DNA of 64,000 nt. It comes from Siphonobacter aquaeclarae. Its GTDB lineage: Bacteria > Bacteroidota > Bacteroidia > Cytophagales > Spirosomataceae. The stretch covers positions 598,064 through 662,063 of the forward strand of contig NZ_FNGS01000002.1 in the NCBI RefSeq assembly GCF_900103285.1. The letters run 5' to 3'. The notes under the pieces are model-generated. The model saw only the letters and a program-made list of their open reading frames with translations, did no database searches and had not been told where the DNA came from. Both the position numbers and the translations under genes were made by a program. Below, piece after piece: positions 34,419-41,483 of the stretch; within the stretch, counting starts at the first letter, position 1; each line of letters opens with the position of its first letter.

Positions 34419-34904
34419 TTATACCACCCGGCGTTCGTTTTCGGCAATCGGTGCGTCGTTGATGCTGGCGTAGCGTCTGGCCATCTGCCCGATTTCGTTG
34501 AATTCCCATAGTTCGTTGCCATAGCTCCGGTACCATTGTCCTCCCGCATCGTGCCATTCGTATTCGAAACGGACGGCGATGCGGTTGCCGTCAAAACTCC
34601 AGAGCTCTTTTTTGAGGCGATAGTCCAGCTCCTTTTCCCACTTGCGGGTCAGGAAAGCCTGTACTTCCTCCCTCCCGTTGACAAACTCCGTCCGGTTGCG
34701 CCATTCGGTATCCGGCGTGTACGCCAGACTGACCCGTTTCGGATCCCGGCTATTCCAGGCTTCTTCGGCAAGTTTGACTTTCAGTAATGCCGTCTCCTGT
34801 GTGAAAGGAGGAAACGGAGGCCGTTGTTCAGCCAGTACAGCGTCCCACATGGTGTCGCCACACTCTTCGTTCACAAACGGAACATCTTCCGGATAGTCGC
34901 TCAT
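34419..34904 (-). CDS. DUF1348 / NTF2-like protein
   Basis: 161 residues. [44 protein letters not shown] (about 28-71) is the hallmark opening of DUF1348, a nuclear-transport-factor-2-like fold; [28 protein letters not shown] and [10 protein letters not shown] follow as in other members. No enzyme activity is established for the family. A TetR-type operator (34927-34946) lies 23 bp upstream and the TetR gene is the next one upstream, so it is very probably the repressor's target. Confidence 0.92.
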   Translation of the reverse strand: MSDYPEDVPFVNEECGDTMWDAVLAEQRPPFPPFTQETALLKVKLAEEAWNSRDPKRVSLAYTPDTEWRNRTEFVNGREEVQAFLTRKWEKELDYRLKKELWSFDGNRIAVRFEYEWHDAGGQWYRSYGNELWEFNEIGQMARRYASINDAPIAENERRVV

Positions 34905-34926
34905 GGTTGTTTTGTTTGAATTTAAT

Positions 34927-34946
34927 TTTACCGAACGATCGGTAAA
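34927..34946. promoter_or_regulatory. TetR-type operator 1, upstream of the DUF1348 gene
   Basis: TTTACCGAACGATCGGTAAA: perfect 8-bp inverted arms TTTACCGA/TCGGTAAA around ACGA. It lies between the end of the TetR gene and the start of the DUF1348 gene. Its near-twin is at 35643-35662. Confidence 0.85.
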
Positions 34947-34967
34947 TATGTACGTTAAAAAAATTTA

Positions 34968-35525
34968 CTACTGCTTCAACAGTGACCGGATGTCTTCCAG
35001 CGTCTGTTCAAATAATTCAGGCTGATGAAAGATCTGCGACAGTATCAGTACACCCTGGATGCGGACGACTGCGTCTTTGCCGAGCTGCTCCGCAACTTTT
35101 TGCTCCAGGCCTGCGTCAACGGCGAGCCGGGCGAATCCGTCCATCCATTCCCGGAACTGCGCAGCAATCGCCTCTTCAAACAGCGGAGCCGCAGTACCAT
35201 GCGAAAGCGCGCGGTAGACGCAGGCAACGGTGCCGCCGTGATAGAGGTCCCGGATATTTCCAAAGACGGTATCCAGCTTTGTTTCAAGGGGTTGCGAAGT
35301 CTGAACGACCTCCGTCAGATACGTTTTCGTCCACACAGCCAGGTGGTCCAGTACTGCCTGGGCCATTGCCTGCTTGCCTTCCGGAAACCGGTGGTAAAGA
35401 CTCGCTTTCTTCAATCCCGTCGCCGCCGCCAGCTCCGTCATACTCGCTCCATCGTACCCCAACGTGCGGAATACAGTGAGAAGACGATCGATGAGGATGT
35501 CGGGGTGGATTTTGGGGTTTGCCAT
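34968..35525 (-). CDS. TetR/AcrR-family repressor
   Basis: 185 residues. N-terminal helix-turn-helix (IDRLLTVFRTLGYDGASMTELAAATGLKKASLYHRF, about 12-47) followed by a TetR ligand-binding domain with CVYRALSHGTAAPLFEEAIAAQFREWMDGFA. The ligand is unknown. Two copies of the same palindrome flank it, one before the DUF1348 gene and one about 118 bp upstream of its own start, which implies autoregulation and control of DUF1348. An array of eight telomere-like 7-mers sits directly against the start codon on its upstream side. Confidence 0.94.
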   Translation of the reverse strand: MANPKIHPDILIDRLLTVFRTLGYDGASMTELAAATGLKKASLYHRFPEGKQAMAQAVLDHLAVWTKTYLTEVVQTSQPLETKLDTVFGNIRDLYHGGTVACVYRALSHGTAAPLFEEAIAAQFREWMDGFARLAVDAGLEQKVAEQLGKDAVVRIQGVLILSQIFHQPELFEQTLEDIRSLLKQ

Positions 35526-35531
35526 TGGAGG

Positions 35532-35640
35532 TTTAGGGTTTAGGGTTTAGGGTTTAGGGTTTAGGGTTTAGGGTTTAGGGTTTAGGGAAAGACTCATATT
35601 GTCCGATCAACCCTAAACTTCAAACCCTAAACTCTAAACT
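35532..35640. repeat. Telomere-like (TTTAGGG)8 with inverted partner (locus 4)
   Basis: Eight perfect TTTAGGG units at 35532-35587, then 22 unrelated bases, then inverted CCCTAAA-type units at about 35610-35640 (AACCCTAAAC, CAAACCCTAAAC, TCTAAAC). It lies in the 5' leader of the TetR gene, between operator 2 and the ATG. Its transcript on the minus strand could fold arm to arm. Confidence 0.95.
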
Positions 35641-35642
35641 TA

Positions 35643-35662
35643 TTTTCCGAACGATCGGTAAA
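35643..35662. promoter_or_regulatory. TetR-type operator 2, upstream of the tetR gene
   Basis: Arms TTTTCCGA and TCGGTAAA around ACGA, one mismatch from operator 1. On the minus strand it fits between a possible -33 TTG and a -7-like TAAGTTTA, with a 20-bp spacer covering the operator, so a bound repressor would block that promoter. Confidence 0.75.
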
Positions 35663-35676
35663 CAACCAAAAGTTCC

Positions 35677-37956
35677 CTATTCCATCACTTTTTTAACGCC
35701 GGAAGTATCGGTATCGAGCAGGCGGACGTCGGTCTGGCCGGATTTTCGGAGCAACAAGCCGGTGCCGGGGCGGCATCCGATGCGTTCGAGTACGATCTTC
35801 CGGCTGTCACGGACAAACAGCACCGGTCCTTTTTCCGTGAATAAGTCTACGTCTTTCAGGATGAGACCGGTCGCATCGGTACACAACAGCCCTTTCCGGC
35901 TTTCGATAACGGATTGGGCGATCTGAATGTCTTCGACGTGCATTTCGGGCAGCCCGCGTACGAGAATCCCCGTCTCAGCGCCTTTGCAATGAACATTCTG
36001 CACCCGGAAATGCCGGAAACGGGGTGTCCCCTCGTCCACCGGACGGGCCTCTGACGGCGGAAGGTCCTCACTCTTTCCGGACGCCGGTACAGGGTCTTTG
36101 GCCTGGTAATACATATCGAACAGAATGGCTTCTCCCGGAATATTCGTCATTTGAACGCCGCTGACGTACACATCCTCGACTACTCCTCCCCGGCCTCTTG
36201 CTGTTTTGAACCGCAGGCCTACATCCGTACCAAGAAAAGTACAGTTCGAAACAAACAGGTTACGGGCTCCGCCGGACATCTCGCTGCCAACGACAAATCC
36301 GCCGTGGCCGTGAAAAACGGTACATCCGTTGACAAGGACGTCTTCCGTCGGAATACCGCGTCTGCGGCCTTCGGCGTCACGGCCGGATTTGATACAGATG
36401 GCATCGTCGCCGACGTCAAATGTACTGTTTTCGATCAGTGCATGCCGGCAGGATTCCAGGTCGACTCCGTCTCCGTTTTGCGCATACCAGGGATTCCTGA
36501 CCGTGACATGCCGAAGCGTAATATCCTCACACAGAAGCGGGTGCAAGCACCAGGCGGGCGAGTTTTGTACCGTAATCCCTTCGAGCAATACGTCACGGCA
36601 TTGCACCAGACTTACCATATTCGGGCGGAGAAAATCCCGGATAGCGGCTGATTTCGTCTGATCATAACCGGTTGCGAGACTGACCGCTCCTTTGATCCGC
36701 GAGCCCTGGAGGGATTGTTCGGAAGGATACCAGGTATCGCCGTCGGTCACACCACCAGAGGCTACCAATTTCGCCCAGGCCGACGCAGTTAGTTTCTCCT
36801 TTTTGACCGGGCGCCATACTTCGCCGCCGCCGTCGAGCGTACCGCCTCCCGTAATAGCAATACCTACAGCGTTCCGGGCGCTCAGCGGCGCCTGGCAGCG
36901 GATGGCATCGAGACCTTCCCAGGAAGTTACGACAAGCGGGTAATCCTCCCGGTTCTGGCTGAAACGCAGCAGCGCTCCCGTTTTTACATGGAGATTGACG
37001 CCGCTTTTCAAGGTCAGCGGGCCCGTCAGCCAGAGACCTTCGGGAATCAGTACGGTACCGCCTCCCGCTGCCGAGCAGGCGTCTATACTTTTCTGTATTG
37101 CGCTGGTATTCAGGAACTGGCCATCGGGTTTTGCCCCATAGGCTGTGATGCGAAAGGTATCTTTCCGGAAAACGGGTTGGTACACCACCGGTAACTCGTC
37201 GGCTGCTTTGCCGTCGAACGCAGTTTTCCGGACGAATGCGGCAAGAGGTAGTTGCTGTCTCCGCCAGTCAGCCACCACGAGTCCGGCTATTTTTCGCGCT
37301 CCATAGGCGGAAAAGTGAGTATCGTCAGCAATGCCTTTCGGGCGCGAAGCATACGTACCAGGCTGAAAAGCCAGGTACAACCGCCGGGATTTTTCGGGAC
37401 CGGCCTGCCGAACCATGTCGCGGCTGAGCGCTTCCAGGTCAATCAGGGGGACGCCTGTTTCTCCGGCAACCTCTTTCACGACTGTCGGGTAATCGCCGTG
37501 CGTATCGGACCAGGCGCCTCCGGCGTCAAACCGCCTTCTTACTACCGGCGTCAGGAGTACCGGTTTCGCGCCTTTCGCCTGCGTTTCCCGTATAAAGCGG
37601 AGCAGATTCCGGCGGTAGTCGGTCTGCGGCGCGGCATACCTGGTGGAGTCCTCTTTCTTCTCATCGTTATGACCGAACTGGATCAGGACCCAGTCGCCCG
37701 CTTTGAGTTCGCCAAGCACCGTCGTCCAGCGGCCTTCACGCAGAAAGCTTTTGGTACTGCGACCGTTAACTGCGTGGTTGCGGACGGCGACGCCATCTGA
37801 AAGCAAGCCGGGTAATGCCTGTCCCCAGCCCCGTTCCGGGTCCGATGCATCGGGTTTGTCGGCCATGGTGGAATCACCGATGAGAAAGATCGTTGGACGG
37901 ACGTCCGCAGAACGGAAGGCACAAAGGGTAAGGGCGAGTAAGAACAGTTTTTTCAT
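35677..37956 (-). CDS. Two-domain pectinolytic enzyme: CE12-like acetylesterase fused to GH28
   Basis: 759 residues with a signal peptide (MKKLFLLALTLCAFRSA). Residues about 20-235 are an SGNH esterase of the rhamnogalacturonan acetylesterase type: IFLIGDSTMADK (Ser near 29), NGRSTKSF, LIQFGHNDEK and DDTHFSAYGA with Asp/His. Residues about 265-740 are a GH28 polygalacturonase-type beta-helix with all four family motifs: QNGDGVDLES, VGDDAICIKSG, HGHGGFVVGSE and LRFKTA. One chain could deacetylate and cleave rhamnogalacturonan. No SusCD pair is adjacent. Operator 2 and the telomere-like array begin 14 bp past its stop. Confidence 0.94.
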   Translation of the reverse strand: MKKLFLLALTLCAFRSADVRPTIFLIGDSTMADKPDASDPERGWGQALPGLLSDGVAVRNHAVNGRSTKSFLREGRWTTVLGELKAGDWVLIQFGHNDEKKEDSTRYAAPQTDYRRNLLRFIRETQAKGAKPVLLTPVVRRRFDAGGAWSDTHGDYPTVVKEVAGETGVPLIDLEALSRDMVRQAGPEKSRRLYLAFQPGTYASRPKGIADDTHFSAYGARKIAGLVVADWRRQQLPLAAFVRKTAFDGKAADELPVVYQPVFRKDTFRITAYGAKPDGQFLNTSAIQKSIDACSAAGGGTVLIPEGLWLTGPLTLKSGVNLHVKTGALLRFSQNREDYPLVVTSWEGLDAIRCQAPLSARNAVGIAITGGGTLDGGGEVWRPVKKEKLTASAWAKLVASGGVTDGDTWYPSEQSLQGSRIKGAVSLATGYDQTKSAAIRDFLRPNMVSLVQCRDVLLEGITVQNSPAWCLHPLLCEDITLRHVTVRNPWYAQNGDGVDLESCRHALIENSTFDVGDDAICIKSGRDAEGRRRGIPTEDVLVNGCTVFHGHGGFVVGSEMSGGARNLFVSNCTFLGTDVGLRFKTARGRGGVVEDVYVSGVQMTNIPGEAILFDMYYQAKDPVPASGKSEDLPPSEARPVDEGTPRFRHFRVQNVHCKGAETGILVRGLPEMHVEDIQIAQSVIESRKGLLCTDATGLILKDVDLFTEKGPVLFVRDSRKIVLERIGCRPGTGLLLRKSGQTDVRLLDTDTSGVKKVME

Positions 37957-38447
37957 GCAATCAGGCTTCGTCGGAAGAAAGACGAAATCCGGATGACCTG
38001 TCCCTCGATCGTGTCAAACCGGCGCTATCATCCTGCCTGCAACAACAAAAAGCATCGATGTCACCAACACCGATGCTTTTAATAGACTAGTTTGAAGCTA
38101 AGCCGCCAACTCTGCTTCAAAGCTTATCTCTTTTCATTTCACCTAAAGAGACAGTTAAAATTACAAAAAATCATACAATAAATAGTTATCGTACTACATG
38201 CCGAAAAGTAACCCGTTTTCTGCCACCTCCTGATGTTCTGAGGGTTGCAAAAAACGGGCTATATTTTTTCTGACAAAAATCGTGTCAATTGCCGTAGAAT
38301 AAATTCCACAACTTGTAGAATTCTTCTCTACGCCCAATAAAAATAAGCTAATTGTAATTATATTTTATCCCTCAATAATGGAATTCTATCCCATTTAGCG
38401 GACAGCTACGCAACACCAAAAATCCGCGCCATACCCGACCATAGCCG
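37957..38447. other. 491-bp AT-rich intergenic region with several hairpins
   Basis: No credible coding frame on either strand. Contents: a terminator-like hairpin at 38048-38080; an inverted repeat TTTGAAGC...GCTTCAAA near 38090-38125; and a CCCGTTTT...AAAACGGG hairpin near 38211-38260 followed by T6. The stretch 38130-38400 is much more AT-rich than the rest of the window. A small RNA is possible but none could be identified. Confidence 0.5.
38048..38080. terminator. Bidirectional terminator-like hairpin
   Basis: 10-bp stem AAAAGCATCG (38048-38057) with CGATGCTTTT (38071-38080). On the minus strand it continues into TGTTGTTG. It is the only strong terminator downstream of the PIN gene, 370 bp from its stop. 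Confidence 0.6.
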
Positions 38448-39014
38448 TTACCACAACCGTTTCAACCCCGGAAACTGGTCGAAACCGGGATCAGGAGAGA
38501 TCACTGTGCAGGAGGCAGCCAGGGCCTGAGCCGCCAGCCAGTGACAGACCGGGCGAACAGGCTGCTTACTGTCAGGCAGTTGCCGGTATTTTTCCAATGA
38601 AGCGGCATCCATCGGGAGCAGCTGCAGGTGAAAATGGCTCATGACAGCCTGCATGAATTCACCAATGCTGCACCGGATCGCGAAGTCGCCCTTCTTCATT
38701 TTTTCCGCCAGCTCCAGCCACGAGCATTCACTGACAAAACAGATAATACCGGGTTCGTTGATGGCAACGACGGCAGTTTGCGACAAGCGGTATGCATCAC
38801 GGATGAGGTAATCGAGCGTAGGCGTATCCAGCAGAATACGGGAAGGCCAGCGTTTCGGTACCTTCGAAAACCGCTCGACAGGCGGCAATCCCTGCCACAG
38901 GCCGGGGACTACCTTTTCAATCAGCTCTTTGGGAAGCTTTTTACGGGAAGACTTGGCTTCGGGCCGACGGGGCACTACCTGCCCCGCTGCCGTGTGGACA
39001 ATTTCTGGCATCAT
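38448..39014 (-). CDS. Diverged PIN-domain (VapC-like) protein, orphan
   Basis: 188 residues from the ATG at 39014 (a second ATG follows at once; the frame to 39041 would need GTG). After a basic, Pro-rich leader of about 50 residues, the sequence follows the VapC pattern of PhdYeFM-linked toxins: RILLDTPTLDYLI (first Asp), SECSWLELAEKMKKGDF (conserved Glu), HFHLQLLPMDAASLEKYRQLP, then AAQALAASCTVISPDPGFDQFPGLKRLW. The central acidic motif normally reading H-R-D-P-F-D is K-Q-P-V-R-P-V here, so one or two metal-binding Asp are missing and nuclease activity is doubtful. No antitoxin gene is adjacent. Confidence 0.6.
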   Translation of the reverse strand: MMPEIVHTAAGQVVPRRPEAKSSRKKLPKELIEKVVPGLWQGLPPVERFSKVPKRWPSRILLDTPTLDYLIRDAYRLSQTAVVAINEPGIICFVSECSWLELAEKMKKGDFAIRCSIGEFMQAVMSHFHLQLLPMDAASLEKYRQLPDSKQPVRPVCHWLAAQALAASCTVISPDPGFDQFPGLKRLW

Positions 39015-39099
39015 GGAATAGCGGGTATCTGCAACCGGCACGCCCGGTCAAACCTGACCGACCTGTCTGTACCCGGCTTTTTCCACTGCTGCCTCCGGC

Positions 39100-39146
39100 G
39101 TTTGTGTCAAAAACCCGGATACAATGTCCGGATTATTGACACAAAC
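39100..39146. promoter_or_regulatory. Nested inverted repeat upstream of the PIN gene, possible operator
   Basis: Outer arms GTTTGTGTCAA (39100-39110) and TTGACACAAAC (39136-39146) are perfect; inner arms CCGGA/TCCGG pair as well. Each outer arm contains the small palindrome TTGnnnCAA. It lies between the S24-type repressor gene and the PIN gene, both on the minus strand. Confidence 0.6.
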
Positions 39147-39206
39147 ATACACGGAAAATCCGATATTAACTAAAAAAGAAAGACAAATGATTCAAAAAAT
39201 TAGACA

Positions 39207-39932
39207 TCAGGACGGAAAATCCGCTTCGAAGTACCCTGCAAACTTCCATAACTCCTTGATGTCCTCCCGGCGGACCGGATACGGCGCAAACCGCTCGTTG
39301 AGTGACTTCAGCACCAGCACATCTTTCTCGACGAGGTAATTGAAGACTTTCTTCAGCACTACCCCTTCATCGAGCGTGACCACCAGGCAGATCGTTCCGT
39401 TCTTGACACCTTCCCAGTTCTCGATGTATTCGCCGAAAACCACGGCGCCCTCTTTCAGCGGGGGCATGGACTCGCCTTCATAGGGAAAAGCCCGGTACTT
39501 CCGGTCGCGGGCCAGAAACGGCAGGTTAAACGCCGGCAACTGCCCGATATATTCCAGATCGCCAAAGCCCTCGGCGTAACCACCCATGGCTTTGACGGGT
39601 ACAAACTCGACATTGTCACGGTTACGTACGTCGACCGTCGTCGCCAAAACCCGCAATTCCGGCACTTTCGGTAACTGAACCGGTTCGCGGCTCAAATCTT
39701 TCCGAAGCAGCTCATCCACTGTCACCTGAAAGAAATCCGCTACTTTGACCAGATCCCCGTATTTCGGCTCGGCACGCGCCGACTCGTATGCAGCCCAGGT
39801 CGACTTCTTCAATCCCAGCTCATCCGCCAGCCGCTGCTGGGAAATTCTTCCCTCCAGACGACCCCTCAGGTACACGAGGTTACGTGAAAAAAAACCGTTA
39901 TGATTGCTCTCTTCCGTGGTGTTTTTATCCAT
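39207..39932 (-). CDS. XRE repressor with S24 (LexA/CI-like) peptidase domain
   Basis: 241 residues. HTH of the XRE type at about 16-76 (LVYLRGRLEGRISQQRLADELGLKKSTWAAYESARAEP), then a linker and an S24 peptidase-like domain: possible cleavage site within KAMGGYAEGF (about 114-123), catalytic Ser in YEGESMPPLKEGA (about 151-163) and catalytic Lys in VVLKKVFNY (about 196-204). Such repressors self-cleave after DNA damage, although many Bacteroidota members regulate metabolism without cleavage. Divergent from the FAD oxidoreductase; the PIN gene is downstream on the same strand. Confidence 0.92.
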   Translation of the reverse strand: MDKNTTEESNHNGFFSRNLVYLRGRLEGRISQQRLADELGLKKSTWAAYESARAEPKYGDLVKVADFFQVTVDELLRKDLSREPVQLPKVPELRVLATTVDVRNRDNVEFVPVKAMGGYAEGFGDLEYIGQLPAFNLPFLARDRKYRAFPYEGESMPPLKEGAVVFGEYIENWEGVKNGTICLVVTLDEGVVLKKVFNYLVEKDVLVLKSLNERFAPYPVRREDIKELWKFAGYFEADFPS

Positions 39933-39962
39933 AATTTTTAATCAATGCTGGACCTTCTTGAA

Positions 39963-39970
39963 CAAAGATA
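39963..39970 (-). promoter_or_regulatory. -7 box of the S24 repressor gene
   Basis: TATCTTTG on the minus strand, 31 bp upstream of the ATG, with a TTG about 20-21 bp further upstream as -33. TTGAACAA overlaps its downstream edge and could be an autoregulatory half-site. Confidence 0.55.
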
Positions 39971-40116
39971 ACGGAATTTCCTTTCCCCGAGCAAGAAATA
40001 CAGTCAAAATATCCGGAAGCCATCCTGTGCCGTCACGGCTTGCCGCTAATACGCCGCCAGGACCGCCGAAAGGCAATAATTAACGGTTTGTTAACGCGCC
40101 GCTTCGCGCGCATTCT

Positions 40117-40124
40117 TACTTTTG
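40117..40124 (+). promoter_or_regulatory. -7 box of the FAD oxidoreductase gene
   Basis: TACTTTTG, an exact TAnnTTTG match 49 bp upstream of the ATG at 40174. Confidence 0.5.
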
Positions 40125-40173
40125 CGTCATCAAAAGTTTATAAATACTAAACATTCTGGTTTCGTATTCCGCT

Positions 40174-41352
40174 ATGAGTGAAAAAACATACGATTTTGTT
40201 GTGATCGGCGGGGGAATTCTCGGCACCTTTCATGCCTATCATGCCGCCCGGCTGGGCCTGTCTGTCCTGTTGCTGGAAAAAGATTACCGTCCCGTTCAGG
40301 CAACGGTCCGGAATTTCGGGCAGGTAGTACCGTCCGGAATGGCTGGCAAATGGTTTGACTACGGCCTGCGCAGCCTTCATTTTTACAAGGAAATGCAGGC
40401 GTCATTCGACTTATCAGCCCGCGCGAACGGTTCCGTCTATATTGCGTCAGACGAAGACGAAGCCCGGCTCCTGCATGAAGTAAAGGCATCGTTTGATGCC
40501 CGCGGGTATGCTTCTGAGCAGCTCACGAAAGGCGAAACCCTTCGCCGCTACCCGTCTGTACGGCCGGAATATGCCCGGGAAGCACTCTTTTTCCCGGACG
40601 AAATCTCCGTTGAACCCCATCTTCTTATCAACCGTATCCACGCCTATCTCCGCGAGCGCTATCCCAACCTGACACAGCGGTTTGGCACGGCGGCGGTTGG
40701 CTGCGAACCTGCCGGCGCCGGCGCGCAGGTAACGCTTGCGGGTGGCGAGCGGATTTCTGCCGGGAAGGTGTTGGTTTGCGGCGGAGGGGAATTCGGCCTG
40801 CTGTTTCCGGAAGTCTTCCGGACCAGCGGTATCATCGTCAGCAAACTGCAGATGATGCGCATCGCGGCGCCTGCCGGATTATCCCTCCCCGGCAATATCC
40901 TCACCGGTCTGACCATCCGTCGGTATGAATCGTTCGAAACCTGCCCATCCTACCCGTCTCTTCAAACGCCGGAACACCTCCGTGAACTGAAAGATCAGGG
41001 TATTCATATTCTGTTCAAGCAGGCGACGGACGGCTCCATTATCCTCGGCGACTCCCATTCCTACGCCGGTATCGGCGAAGTGGAAAACCTTGGTTTTCAG
41101 TCGGATGCCTATATCAATGAGTTAATGTTCCGGGAAGCGGAACGCATCGTCGGGTTCCCGGTCCGTAACCTGATCGAATGCTGGTCGGGCTACTACCCCC
41201 AGCACGCCGACGGCATCTTCGAATACGACGTCGACAGCCATATCCACATCCGTACCGCCATCGGCGGCAAAGGCATGACTGCCAGCGGCGGGTATGCGGA
41301 AGAGGTGGTGAGGGGGTGGTTTGGGGGAGAGAGTTTAGGGTTTAGGGTTTAG
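40174..41352 (+). CDS. FAD-dependent oxidoreductase, TIGR03364-like
   Basis: 392 residues. Rossmann FAD-binding start YDFVVIGGGILGTFHAYHAARLGLSVLLLEKD (6-37), then VRNFGQVVPSGMAGKWFDYG (about 44-63), and a DAO-type substrate domain with VEPHLLINRIHAYLRERYP and a C-terminal IRTAIGGKGMTASGGYAEEVV. The RNFGQ motif and length fit the TIGR03364 subgroup of glycine-oxidase-like enzymes, which is linked to aminophosphonate breakdown; no phosphonate gene is nearby. The last five residues and the TAG stop are encoded by the telomere-like TTTAGGG array, so the natural C-terminus has probably been replaced by repeat sequence. Confidence 0.85.
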   Translation: MSEKTYDFVVIGGGILGTFHAYHAARLGLSVLLLEKDYRPVQATVRNFGQVVPSGMAGKWFDYGLRSLHFYKEMQASFDLSARANGSVYIASDEDEARLLHEVKASFDARGYASEQLTKGETLRRYPSVRPEYAREALFFPDEISVEPHLLINRIHAYLRERYPNLTQRFGTAAVGCEPAGAGAQVTLAGGERISAGKVLVCGGGEFGLLFPEVFRTSGIIVSKLQMMRIAAPAGLSLPGNILTGLTIRRYESFETCPSYPSLQTPEHLRELKDQGIHILFKQATDGSIILGDSHSYAGIGEVENLGFQSDAYINELMFREAERIVGFPVRNLIECWSGYYPQHADGIFEYDVDSHIHIRTAIGGKGMTASGGYAEEVVRGWFGGESLGFRV

Positions 41353-41477
41353 GGTTTAGGGTTTAGGGTTTAGGGTTTAGAGTTTGAAGTTTAGAGTTTT
41401 GTTGGAGAGCGACTCTCAGTCAGTCTCCTTTCCCATCCAAACCCTAAATCCCAAACTCTAAACTTCAAACTCTAAAC
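41334..41477. repeat. Telomere-like (TTTAGGG)6 with inverted partner (locus 5)
   Basis: Six perfect TTTAGGG units at 41334-41375 and three degenerate units (TTTAGAG, TTTGAAG, TTTAGAG) to 41396, then 42 bp, then the inverted array 41439-41477. A 25-bp segment at 41375-41399 is the exact reverse complement of 41453-41477. It sits between convergent genes ending at 41352 (+) and 41484 (-) and overlaps the first. Confidence 0.95.
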
Positions 41478-41483
41478 AATCAA

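Noticed and set aside
35532-35640. Eukaryotic telomere contamination or a linear replicon end
   Set aside because: The TTTAGGG arrays are internal, flanked by ordinary bacterial genes, paired with inverted arrays, and occur twice; the surrounding sequence is continuous bacterial operon DNA.
37957-38447. 6S RNA, tmRNA or small gene
   Set aside because: Hairpins are present but no sequence signature or open frame could be matched; kept only as a finding.
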